DNA of 5,811 nt from an uncultured Clostridia bacterium (lineage in GTDB: Bacteria; Bacillota; Clostridia; Oscillospirales; Acutalibacteraceae): the NCBI GenBank assembly GCA_946409885.1, contig CAMJYF010000140.1, forward strand, positions 1 through 5,811, given 5' to 3'. The translations under genes were made by a program, and so were the position numbers. The notes under the pieces are model-generated. The model saw nothing but the letters and a program-made list of their open reading frames with translations. It searched no databases and was not told where the DNA came from. Each line of letters starts with the position of its first letter. Within the stretch, counting starts at the first letter, position 1. Of this stretch, positions 1 through 5,811 are shown piece by piece.

Positions 1-1437
1 GCCGCGGATGTAATGCCCGCCGCAGAAGTGCAGGCCGGGCATGGTGTAGTCCATGTCCTTCATGGCGGTCCGCAGCACCACGTTGTCCACCGGGCTGCTT
101 TCGTAGCCGTAGATGGTGCCCTCCGGCGTATCCAGATAGCGGGCGAAGGTGACGGGCGTGGCGACGCTGATCTCCTCGATGTGGGGCGTGATGGAAAGGC
201 CCATCAGCCGCTCGTAGTCCTCGATATACTTTTTGGCCGTCTCATTTTTGAACTTTTTGTAGTCCTGGGGCTCCATCTTCTCCGGGAACTGGCCGGGGAA
301 AACGGGCACGGTGAAGAACAGGGTGCAGGTCCCTTCCGGCGTGCAGTCCGGCAGCACACGGTTCAGGCAGTTGACAATGTACATGCCGAAGCCGTCCTTG
401 CAGGCCTCGTACTGCTTGCGGTTGTCGTTGCAGCACTGGACGAAAACGCTGTAATCCTTCACGCCCAGCTCCTCCATGGTGCAGTCAAGCCCCAGATAGA
501 CGGTGATGACGGACATGCCGAAGCGGCGCAGATTGGCAAGCTTTTTCATGCGCTGGGGCACCTTGCGGCTGTCGGAGCGGTTGAACACATTGTGCGGGAT
601 GATGTTGGAGATGATCTGCTTTGCGTAGAACCGTTCGCTGCCGCAGGCCACGCCGATGGCGGCGCCGGTCTCATCGTAGAGGAACCTGGTCACCTCGCTG
701 TTGTAGCGGATCTCGCCGCCGTGGTCCTGAATGTTTTTGACCAGCGCCAGGGAGAGCTCATGGCTGCGGTGATAGGGCATGGAGGGCCTGCCGCGCATAT
801 AGGCGGTGAACAGCTGTAAATAGTGCAGGCCGTTCAGCTCGTCGGTGGGTACGCCCAGGTAGCCCCAATAGGTGTTGAGGATGCTTTGCGCTTTCGGCGG
901 GATGCCCAGCGCGTTCATGACCTCATCTGAGGTGTGGGAGGCGGCCCGCAGGAAGGAGCCGTACTTTGCCGCCAGCGTGACGGGGTTGGGAATGGGGTGC
1001 TTATCCGTGTAGCGCATGGCGTCGTCCAGCTCGTCGTTCAGCTTCAGCCAGGCGGTCACGCTCTCCCGGCAGCCGGGCACAGCGGCCTCCATATCGTCCA
1101 GAAACGCCTCGTCCCCGCAGCGCAGGGTCACGTCGTAGCCGTCCGGTCCGCGGGAGATGGTGCGGAACATGACTTCTTCCTTGGCCAGCGGCACGTCCAC
1201 GCCCAGCTCGTCAAAGATGTTCTCCACGGAATCCAGTTCCTCCGCCGTGCAGTAGTGGCACAGCTCGTGCAGCGACGGTTCAAATTCAAAGCGCCCCCGG
1301 CGGAAGCTGGTGGCGCAGCCGCCGGGCAGGTTGTGCTTTTCCAGCACCAGGGTCTTATAGCCCTCCCTCGCCGTTTTTGCGGCGGCGGCCAGGCCGCCGT
1401 TGCCCGCGCCGACGACGATCACGTCGTATCGGTTCAT
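1..1437 (-). CDS. CrtI/retinol-saturase-like NAD(P)/FAD-dependent oxidoreductase, 3' end cut by window edge
   Basis: I translated the whole frame from the ATG at 1437 down to base 1 and found 479 codons with no stop, so the C-terminus lies outside the window. The N-terminus is a classic FAD-binding Rossmann fold: VIVVGAGNGGLAAAA (residues 6-20, GxGxxG at 10-15), an acidic residue E33 in LVLEK that should hold the ribose, then NLPGGCATSF (36-45). This arrangement is typical of phytoene desaturase and all-trans-retinol 13,14-reductase relatives. The last visible residues, MPGLHFCGGHYIRG (466-479), match the second FAD-contacting segment near the C-terminus of that family, so only some tens of residues are probably missing. 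There is no signal peptide or membrane segment, so it is likely a soluble cytoplasmic flavoenzyme. The start is supported by a GGGGGAT ribosome site (1442-1448) about five bases upstream. It follows the phosphoesterase gene by 32 bases with no terminator between, so it is probably the second gene of that operon. The substrate is unknown; carotenoid synthesis is not supported because no other carotenoid gene is present. Confidence 0.9.
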   Translation of the reverse strand, partial: MNRYDVIVVGAGNGGLAAAAKTAREGYKTLVLEKHNLPGGCATSFRRGRFEFEPSLHELCHYCTAEELDSVENIFDELGVDVPLAKEEVMFRTISRGPDGYDVTLRCGDEAFLDDMEAAVPGCRESVTAWLKLNDELDDAMRYTDKHPIPNPVTLAAKYGSFLRAASHTSDEVMNALGIPPKAQSILNTYWGYLGVPTDELNGLHYLQLFTAYMRGRPSMPYHRSHELSLALVKNIQDHGGEIRYNSEVTRFLYDETGAAIGVACGSERFYAKQIISNIIPHNVFNRSDSRKVPQRMKKLANLRRFGMSVITVYLGLDCTMEELGVKDYSVFVQCCNDNRKQYEACKDGFGMYIVNCLNRVLPDCTPEGTCTLFFTVPVFPGQFPEKMEPQDYKKFKNETAKKYIEDYERLMGLSITPHIEEISVATPVTFARYLDTPEGTIYGYESSPVDNVVLRTAMKDMDYTMPGLHFCGGHYIRG

Positions 1438-1469
1438 GGTTGTATCCCCCTTTTTTATAATGGTATGCC

Positions 1470-2666
1470 TTATTCTATCGTGAAACGCGCTTGCAGGGCG
1501 TTGTCGGACTCGTTGTCCCAAAAGCCCCGGGCGACCACCGAAACGGTATAATCCCCTTTTGGCAGCGCCTTTACGGGTAAGGTGACCGTTTCGGGCATAT
1601 TGTACCGGTAATAGCCGGACCAGGCCGCCGTGCGGCGCAGGATCTTGCCGTCCGCGTTGCGGGTGACGGTGGCCAGATAGTCGTTGACGGGCTCCTCCTC
1701 ACAGACGGCCTGCCCGAAGGTGATCTCGCAGTCGCCGCCGTTGACCGCCACGGAGAGGGGCGTGCCCTCCGGGAAGTGGGGCCGGGCGGATTTCACGCGG
1801 CGCTTGTCCGTATAGACGAAGTTATCCGGGGTGAAGGGCGGGCGGATCACCCTGTCGCAGGGGAAGAACTGCCCGGTGATGATATCGTAGGATTTCACGG
1901 TCACCGCCCCGTCGCTTGCCACCTCCACGATCAGGTACTGGGCAAACTCCGCGCAGTCCGGCGGCACCGTGCCGTAGTATTTGTCGAACTCATCCAGCTC
2001 CGTGTAGCTGAGGGACCCGGTGCCGAAGCAGGTAAAGTATTTCTGGTGCACGTTGCGCGGGTCGTTGATGGGGGCGTGGCTGTGGCCGGAGAAATCGATG
2101 ATCTGCGGGTAGTTCATCAGGATGGGGACCAGCTCCTTCTCGCCCCAGTCGTAGCTGCCGTAGACGGTGCTGTTGATGTGGGCGTGCTGGAAGAAGAAAA
2201 TGGCCTTGTCGGGATCGTCGTCAAAGGCCTTCTGCAGCTCGTGAAAGGCGTATTCCTGCTGGGCCTTGCCGTAGTAGGTGCCCTTTTCCGGCGGAACGGA
2301 AATGAAGTGATAGCCCTTGACGACCAGGTGCATATGCGGGTCCATATCAAACAGCCGCTTCATGCGCTCATGGGTTTCCGGGATGCCGCTGCCGTACTCG
2401 TGGCTGGCCACGGAGATGAGCGTTTTGGTGCCCGGGCGCAGGTTGGCCTCAAACACCTCTTTGAAGTTCAGCATCTCCTGCTCCCGGCCGCCGTTGGCAA
2501 AGTCGCCGTCCACCACGATGGCGTCGATCCCCTGATAATCGCAGCCGTCCGCGTAGGCGTAGGCCGCCTTCATGCCCTTGTCCAGCCGGGCCAGCTCGAT
2601 ACAGTCCTTGTTTTCCTTTACGTGTACGTCGCTCATCACGACGAAACGGAGAATGGTGTCTGACAT
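1470..2666 (-). CDS. Calcineurin-like metallophosphoesterase with C-terminal beta domain
   Basis: This is a 398-residue protein with the ordered metal-binding motifs of the calcineurin-like phosphoesterase superfamily: SDVH (D13, H15), VVDGDFANGG (D55), ASHE (88-90), FFQHAH (H161/H163) and SGHSH (H195/H197). The family normally uses two metal ions to cleave phosphoesters. The third motif is normally GNH(E/D) but here reads A-S-H-E, so the asparagine that bridges metal and phosphate is a serine (codon 2403-2405). Residues about 1-270 form the catalytic domain. Residues about 290-398 look like an Ig/fibronectin-type beta domain with alternating hydrophobic strands, ending in ARFTIE. No signal peptide is present, so the protein is probably cytoplasmic despite a C-terminal domain of a kind common in exported enzymes. 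The start is fixed by a GGGAGG ribosome site (2673-2678) six bases upstream and a strong promoter beyond it. It is the first gene of a leftward operon with the FAD oxidoreductase. The substrate is unknown; a nucleotide, sugar phosphate or phosphodiester is possible. Confidence 0.92.
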   Translation of the reverse strand: MSDTILRFVVMSDVHVKENKDCIELARLDKGMKAAYAYADGCDYQGIDAIVVDGDFANGGREQEMLNFKEVFEANLRPGTKTLISVASHEYGSGIPETHERMKRLFDMDPHMHLVVKGYHFISVPPEKGTYYGKAQQEYAFHELQKAFDDDPDKAIFFFQHAHINSTVYGSYDWGEKELVPILMNYPQIIDFSGHSHAPINDPRNVHQKYFTCFGTGSLSYTELDEFDKYYGTVPPDCAEFAQYLIVEVASDGAVTVKSYDIITGQFFPCDRVIRPPFTPDNFVYTDKRRVKSARPHFPEGTPLSVAVNGGDCEITFGQAVCEEEPVNDYLATVTRNADGKILRRTAAWSGYYRYNMPETVTLPVKALPKGDYTVSVVARGFWDNESDNALQARFTIE

Positions 2667-2698
2667 AGTATTCCTCCCTTTTTAATGTCTTCAGGGCT

Positions 2699-2727
2699 AT
2701 TCTATCACCGGAAAAGAACAAAGGCAA
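2699..2727 (-). promoter_or_regulatory. Sigma-70/SigA-type promoter of the phosphoesterase-oxidoreductase operon
   Basis: Read on the minus strand, there is a -35 element TTGCCT (2722-2727), a spacer of exactly 17 bases, and a -10 element TAGAAT (2699-2704; 5 of 6 to consensus). A TGA immediately before the -10 gives an extended -10. Transcription would start near 2692, leaving a leader of about 26 bases that contains the GGGAGG ribosome site. The spacing and the position just upstream of a well-supported start make this the best promoter in the window. No palindrome overlaps it. Confidence 0.75.
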
Positions 2728-2744
2728 GAGGGGATTTCCGATGG

Positions 2745-2780
2745 CCCGAAAAAAAAACGGAAAAAACGGTTCCATTTTTT
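2745..2780. promoter_or_regulatory. A-tract/T-tract region, possible UP element between the divergent promoters
   Basis: A run of nine A (2749-2757), then CGG, a run of six A (2761-2766), then CGG, and six T (2775-2780) form an AT-rich island in an otherwise GC-rich window. For the rightward promoter with an inferred start near 2805, the A-tracts fall at about -40 to -56, where the RNA polymerase alpha subunit contacts UP elements. CGAAAAAA (2747-2754) and TTTTTTCG (2775-2782) are also exact inverted copies, but this stretch lies outside both predicted transcripts, so it is unlikely to be a terminator. Confidence 0.4.
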
Positions 2781-2798
2781 CGCGAAGTATGGTAAGAT
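2770..2798 (+). promoter_or_regulatory. Extended -10 promoter of the rightward operon
   Basis: TGG followed by TAAGAT (-10 at 2793-2798, TG at 2790-2791) forms an extended -10 element. The hexamer 17 bases upstream, TTCCAT (2770-2775), is a poor -35 match. A weak -35 is common where an extended -10 is present, and A-tracts just upstream may help. The inferred start near 2805 leaves a leader of about 29 bases with an AAGGAA ribosome site at 2821-2826 before the ATG at 2834. Confidence 0.55.
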
Positions 2799-2807
2799 AG
2801 TTACCAT
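2789..2807. promoter_or_regulatory. Perfect inverted repeat, candidate repressor operator
   Basis: The 19 bases ATGGTAAGATAGTTACCAT consist of perfect 7-base arms (2789-2795 and 2801-2807) around a 5-base centre. They cover the -10 element and the inferred transcription start of the rightward operon, the usual position for a repressor operator. The GGTAA...TTACC form resembles sites of small winged-helix dimeric repressors, but the regulator is not in the window and cannot be named. As RNA it would be a weak AU-rich hairpin, so a DNA site is more likely. Confidence 0.55.
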
Positions 2808-2833
2808 CAAACCACAGGAAAAGGAATCAGCAC

Positions 2834-4357
2834 ATGTCTCAGGGTTATTTTGACGGCTCCATGCCGCGCAACGTACTGGAATACTATCTCTCCCACGCCG
2901 CCTCGGCGCAGTGGATCTCACAGAGCGACACGCTGGACGACGACATCCGCGTGATATTGAAAACGGGCCTGAAATTTTTGGGCCGCGCCGCCGGTATCTG
3001 GAAGGGCGACGGGGATGAGGAAGGGCACTTTGCCAACGCCAGGGCGGCGGCGGACAAGATCCACGCCGCCGACCCGGAGATCATTCTGCAGGCCTGCCTG
3101 TTCGAGGTGGTCTATAAAGAAGATCTGGAAAACGTGCCCGTTCCCGCCTGGGTGTTTGAGGCCTTTGGCCTGCCCGTGGAGGAGCGCTGCTTTGACCACA
3201 GCGCCTGCGTGTTTCCACAGGGCGCCTGCACCTGGTCCGACATGCCGGATCTTTCCCGCACGGAGGCGCAGATGTGGTTCTATTACCGGGGCCGCCGCTA
3301 TATCGACTGCGGCTATGAGGCCTTCCATATGGGGCAGATCCACCTGTACACGGGCCGCGACAGGGGCTACAAGGGCATCGGCAGGGTGATTGAAATGCTG
3401 CGGGAATACGGCCGCCTGCGCGCCCGCCGCCATAAGGTGATCTTTGACGCCCACTCCCATTCGCTGGTGGTGAACGGCAAAAGCCTGCTGGATTACAACG
3501 CCATGCCCTTTACCCGTTACCCGGTGCTGGACCGCCCCGGCGAAAAGCTGGTGCTGGTAAGGGAAGGGAAGTCCGGCGGCGGCGTCTCCCCGGAGGGCGT
3601 CTACGAAAAGGCCCTGCCCTTCCTGTACGAATATGATAACTGGGGCGGCCGGGACAAATGGGCTTACGAGCACCAGACCTATGAGCAGCGCGCCTGGAAC
3701 CAGTGGTGGGGCGGCGACCAGATCTCCTGGTTCGCCTGCCAGGACGAGGAAAGCCGGAACCGGTTCCTGGAGTATTCCTTCAAATGGACCGCCGTCAACA
3801 ACCCGGACGGGTTTTTCGCCTTTCCCCTGATGCGGGGCATCGGCCCGGGGGGCGACGGCCAGGACCGCACCTACAAGCTGAACGACCGGTCCGACGCCTG
3901 CCCGGAGGGCTTTTCGCAGGAGGACGCGGCGGCAAGGCTGCTGCGGGAGGGCTATGAAAAATATCGCGCTTTTGCCAATCCCTCCATGCTGGATTACGGC
4001 GGCGTAGACCAGGACGACCCGGAGACGGGCGCGCGCCACCCGGAAAAGGTGGTGGCCTACGGCAGCTTCCAGCCCTATGTGGGCGCTCAGGCGGACGATT
4101 CCAACAGCGAGATCACCCGGATGTATTACATCGGGGAAGGGAAGTACGCCCTGACCTTTGTAATGCCCTTTGCCGGGGAGTATGATTTCGCCGTCTCCAC
4201 CTGGGGCACCCTTTCCGCCTGCGTCAGCACGGCCCATCCGTTCCCCTTTTCCGGCACGGGCAGCAAGGGGCAGCTGGTGGTGCCGCGGGACAATACCGTG
4301 GTGCGGATCACTTACGAATATATGACGGACAAAATAGAAGTGGAGATGATCCACTGA
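2834..4357 (+). CDS. Uncharacterised glycosidase-like barrel protein with C-terminal beta-sandwich
   Basis: This is a 507-residue protein that I cannot place in a named family. The first ~340 residues alternate hydrophobic strands and helices as in a TIM-barrel sugar enzyme: GLKFLGRAAGIW (45-56), IILQACLFEVV (83-93), a tail around YIDCGYEAFHMGQ (157-168), KVIFDAHSHS (201-210), LPFLYEYDNWGG (261-272) and a Trp-rich stretch NQWWGGDQISWF (289-300). Acidic residues at strand ends (E91, E162, D205, E266, D268) are candidate catalytic or binding residues, and the many Trp/Tyr would suit sugar stacking. These roles are inferred. Residues about 405-507 look like an all-beta domain (MYYIGEGKYALTF, EYDFAVSTWG, VVRITYEYM), perhaps carbohydrate-binding or structural. 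No signal peptide is visible, so it is probably cytoplasmic. The start has an AAGGAA ribosome site seven bases upstream. It is the first gene of the rightward operon, divergent from the phosphoesterase and followed by the propeller gene after 41 bases. The CDS is secure; the fold is moderate and the function is unknown. Confidence 0.9.
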   Translation: MSQGYFDGSMPRNVLEYYLSHAASAQWISQSDTLDDDIRVILKTGLKFLGRAAGIWKGDGDEEGHFANARAAADKIHAADPEIILQACLFEVVYKEDLENVPVPAWVFEAFGLPVEERCFDHSACVFPQGACTWSDMPDLSRTEAQMWFYYRGRRYIDCGYEAFHMGQIHLYTGRDRGYKGIGRVIEMLREYGRLRARRHKVIFDAHSHSLVVNGKSLLDYNAMPFTRYPVLDRPGEKLVLVREGKSGGGVSPEGVYEKALPFLYEYDNWGGRDKWAYEHQTYEQRAWNQWWGGDQISWFACQDEESRNRFLEYSFKWTAVNNPDGFFAFPLMRGIGPGGDGQDRTYKLNDRSDACPEGFSQEDAAARLLREGYEKYRAFANPSMLDYGGVDQDDPETGARHPEKVVAYGSFQPYVGAQADDSNSEITRMYYIGEGKYALTFVMPFAGEYDFAVSTWGTLSACVSTAHPFPFSGTGSKGQLVVPRDNTVVRITYEYMTDKIEVEMIH

Positions 4358-4377
4358 ATCCCCGTTAGGACGGGAAT
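4358..4377 (+). other. Small intergenic hairpin between the two rightward genes
   Basis: CCCGT (4361-4365) and ACGGG (4370-4374) form a perfect 5-base stem around TAGG. Two further A-T pairs form outside a C/A mismatch, starting right after the TGA stop. No T-tract follows, so it is not a convincing intrinsic terminator. It could mildly affect transcript processing or stability, or be chance in GC-rich sequence. The ribosome site GGAGG of the next gene (4388-4392) lies outside it. Confidence 0.25.
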
Positions 4378-4398
4378 ACCAGTTGACGGAGGCGACAG

Positions 4399-5811
4399 AT
4401 GAACCGGAATCAGATCAGCGGCTGCTATCAGCAAAAGCCGTTTTTACAGTTCAAAAGAACCTTTTATCAGGATTTTCTGCCGGAGGGCGCGGGGATCCGC
4501 TGCCTGCTGTACCGGGCCGGGGCGCTGTACATCGGCACCGGCGCGGGGCTGTACGTGATGGGGGAAGCCGGCCCCGTCGCCTGTGAGGCGCTGGCGGACA
4601 GGGCCGTCACGGGCTTATATGAGGTGGACGCCGCATTGTACGTGTGCTGCGGCCAGACCCTTTTCCGCCTGGCGGACGGCGCTGCGGAGCAGGTGAGGGT
4701 ATTCGACGACCCTGTCGTCGGCATGGCCCGGCGGGGAGAAGAAAACTGGGTGCTGACGAGTACCTGCCTTTACAAAACCGACGGCTCTTTTACAAAGGAT
4801 CTTCTCGTCCGTTCCACGGAGGGCGGCAACGGCCGCTGCCTGGCGGTTTCCGACGAGTCCTTCTACGTGGTCACGGACAACAACCTGAGCGTCATCCACG
4901 GAAAGCGGCAGGAGTGGAAGAACATCCTGCCCCGGTTCAGCGACTTCCCGCGGACCGCCGTCCACTGCGCCGCCATCGACGATAACGGCTACCTGTGGCT
5001 GGGCACGGACGCCGGGGCGCTGATCCACGACAACAACGACCTGTGGCTGACGCCGGAAACCATCCACACCCTGCCGGAAAACCCGGTCTACAAAATCGTG
5101 ACGGACGCAGTCGGCGGCCGGTATTACGCCACCGACGTGGGCGTGATCCGTCAGAAAAACGGCGGTATGAAATACTTTTCCGCCGAACGCTGGGTGCCGG
5201 ACGATCATGTTGCGGATATCGCCGTCACGCCGGACAGCAGCCGCATCTTCGCCGCCACCGAAAAGGGACTGGCGGTGATCGAAGCCTTTGAGACCACCTT
5301 TGCCGAAAAGGCCTCCCATTTTGAGGCGGTGATGGAGCAACACCATATCCGCCGGGGCTTTACGGCGGCCGCCTCCACCCCCACCGGTGATCCCGCCGAC
5401 GCCGTGCCGGACATCTCCGACAACGACGGTCTGTGGACGGGCTGCTATGTGGCGGCGGAAAGCCTGCGCTATGCCGTAACGGGGGAGAAGGAGGCGCTGG
5501 AAAAGGCCCGCCGGGGCCTGAACGCCATGCTGCTGCTGACAAGGATCACCGCCATCCCCGGCTTTACCGCCCGGGCGGTGCGCTATCCGGGGGACCCGGG
5601 CTTTGGGGACGGCAACCGTGAATGGATCCCCACGGCCGACGGCGGCTGCGAGTGGAAATGCGAAACCTCCAGCGACGAGATGACCGGCCACTTCTTCGGC
5701 ATGTCGCTGTACTACGACCTGTGCGCGGACGAACAGGAAAAAGCGGAGATCCGCGCGGCCCTTTGCGGCATTATGGAGCACATCCTTGCCCACAACTATC
5801 GGCTGGCGGAT
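4399..5811 (+). CDS. Seven-repeat beta-propeller fused to an (alpha/alpha)-barrel-like domain, 3' end cut by window edge
   Basis: I translated 471 open codons from the ATG at 4399 to the window edge. A GGAGG ribosome site (4388-4392) six bases upstream decides the start. Residues about 32-294 hold seven similar units starting near 32, 70, 106, 146, 188, 230 and 271. Each pairs a strand with an aromatic/T motif, clearest in LYIGTGAGLYV (43-53), DDNGYLWLGTDAGAL (194-208), YYATDVGVI (242-250) and IFAATEKGLAVI (283-294). This matches the two-component-regulator propeller (Reg_prop) type and suggests a complete seven-bladed propeller. From about 340 the protein becomes helical: DNDGLWTGCYVAAESLRYAV (341-360), a helix to about 381, then ETSSDEMTGHFFGMSLYYD (422-440) and a further helix. 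This looks like the first part of an (alpha/alpha) toroid seen in unsaturated-glucuronyl-hydrolase-like and related sugar enzymes; acidic residues D343, E422, D426 and E427 are candidate functional residues. There is no signal peptide, membrane segment or kinase part in view. It is probably co-transcribed with the 507-residue protein. The exact function is unknown. Confidence 0.88.
   Translation, partial: MNRNQISGCYQQKPFLQFKRTFYQDFLPEGAGIRCLLYRAGALYIGTGAGLYVMGEAGPVACEALADRAVTGLYEVDAALYVCCGQTLFRLADGAAEQVRVFDDPVVGMARRGEENWVLTSTCLYKTDGSFTKDLLVRSTEGGNGRCLAVSDESFYVVTDNNLSVIHGKRQEWKNILPRFSDFPRTAVHCAAIDDNGYLWLGTDAGALIHDNNDLWLTPETIHTLPENPVYKIVTDAVGGRYYATDVGVIRQKNGGMKYFSAERWVPDDHVADIAVTPDSSRIFAATEKGLAVIEAFETTFAEKASHFEAVMEQHHIRRGFTAAASTPTGDPADAVPDISDNDGLWTGCYVAAESLRYAVTGEKEALEKARRGLNAMLLLTRITAIPGFTARAVRYPGDPGFGDGNREWIPTADGGCEWKCETSSDEMTGHFFGMSLYYDLCADEQEKAEIRAALCGIMEHILAHNYRLAD

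Noticed and set aside
13..819. Open plus-strand frame, and a second at 934-1551, opposite the FAD oxidoreductase
   Set aside because: The minus strand encodes a continuous, unmistakable FAD-binding protein; the plus frames are Ala/Val/His-rich shadows and the second runs into the next gene.
1..1437. Carotenoid biosynthesis gene (phytoene desaturase proper)
   Set aside because: The fold family matches, but no phytoene synthase or other carotenoid gene is present and the neighbours are unrelated, so a specific gene name is not justified.
1456..1461. Perfect TATAAT on the plus strand between the two leftward genes
   Set aside because: No usable -35 at 16-18 bases upstream and no gene in that direction; the AT-rich stretch is explained by the gap and ribosome site of the oxidoreductase gene.
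1776..2663. Open plus-strand frame (295 codons) opposite the phosphoesterase
   Set aside because: The phosphoesterase frame carries the ordered metal-binding motifs and has a promoter and ribosome site; the opposite frame has none of these.
2918..4354. Long open frame (478 codons) on the minus strand opposite the 507-residue gene
   Set aside because: It mirrors the codon phase of the plus-strand gene in GC-rich DNA, has an Ala/Gly/Val/His-rich composition without recognisable motifs, and has no ribosome site or promoter.
4358..4377. Intrinsic terminator between the two rightward genes
   Set aside because: The stem is short and has no T-tract after it; the next gene starts 41 bases downstream with its own ribosome site, consistent with one operon.
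4615..5793. Long open frame (392 codons) on the minus strand opposite the propeller gene
   Set aside because: Antisense shadow with low-complexity composition; the plus-strand frame has a good ribosome site and clear propeller repeats.

Overview
The window is GC-rich (roughly 60% by eye). It is densely coded, has strong GGAGG-type ribosome binding sites, and shows sigma-70/SigA-like promoters in the only AT-rich gap. Codon choice is dominated by C/G in third positions. The protein types (a CrtI-like FAD oxidoreductase, a calcineurin-like phosphoesterase with a beta C-terminal domain, a regulator-type propeller fused to a helical domain) fit a high-GC gut member of the Clostridia (Oscillospiraceae/Ruminococcaceae-like). 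That assignment is inference from composition and style; there is no rRNA or other marker gene here.

Layout: two divergent transcription units leave a 167-base intergenic control region (2667-2833). Leftward (minus strand) lie a 398-residue metallophosphoesterase (2666 to 1470) and, 32 bases downstream, a phytoene-desaturase/retinol-saturase-like FAD protein. The latter begins at 1437 and runs off the left edge still open (479 residues seen). Rightward (plus strand) lie a 507-residue protein that I cannot assign to a named family but which looks like a glycosidase-style barrel plus a beta-sandwich (2834-4357). After a 41-base gap comes a protein starting at 4399 and running off the right edge (471 residues seen); it has seven propeller-like repeats followed by an alpha-helical domain resembling (alpha/alpha) barrel sugar enzymes.

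Control: the leftward unit has a good promoter (TTGCCT, 17 bases, TAGAAT with a TG extension). The rightward unit has an extended -10 (TGGTAAGAT) sitting inside a perfect 7-5-7 inverted repeat, which is a likely operator. A-tracts lie where an UP element would be expected.

None of the three visible N-termini that would normally be checked for export (phosphoesterase, 507-residue protein, propeller protein) has a signal peptide, and the FAD protein starts directly with its dinucleotide-binding fold. All four therefore look cytoplasmic. My working inference is a small, regulated, intracellular catabolic locus, plausibly for an unusual glycoside or phosphorylated or oxidisable sugar conjugate. 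No substrate can be named from the sequence. No RNA genes, CRISPR arrays, insertion sequences or clear intrinsic terminators were seen.
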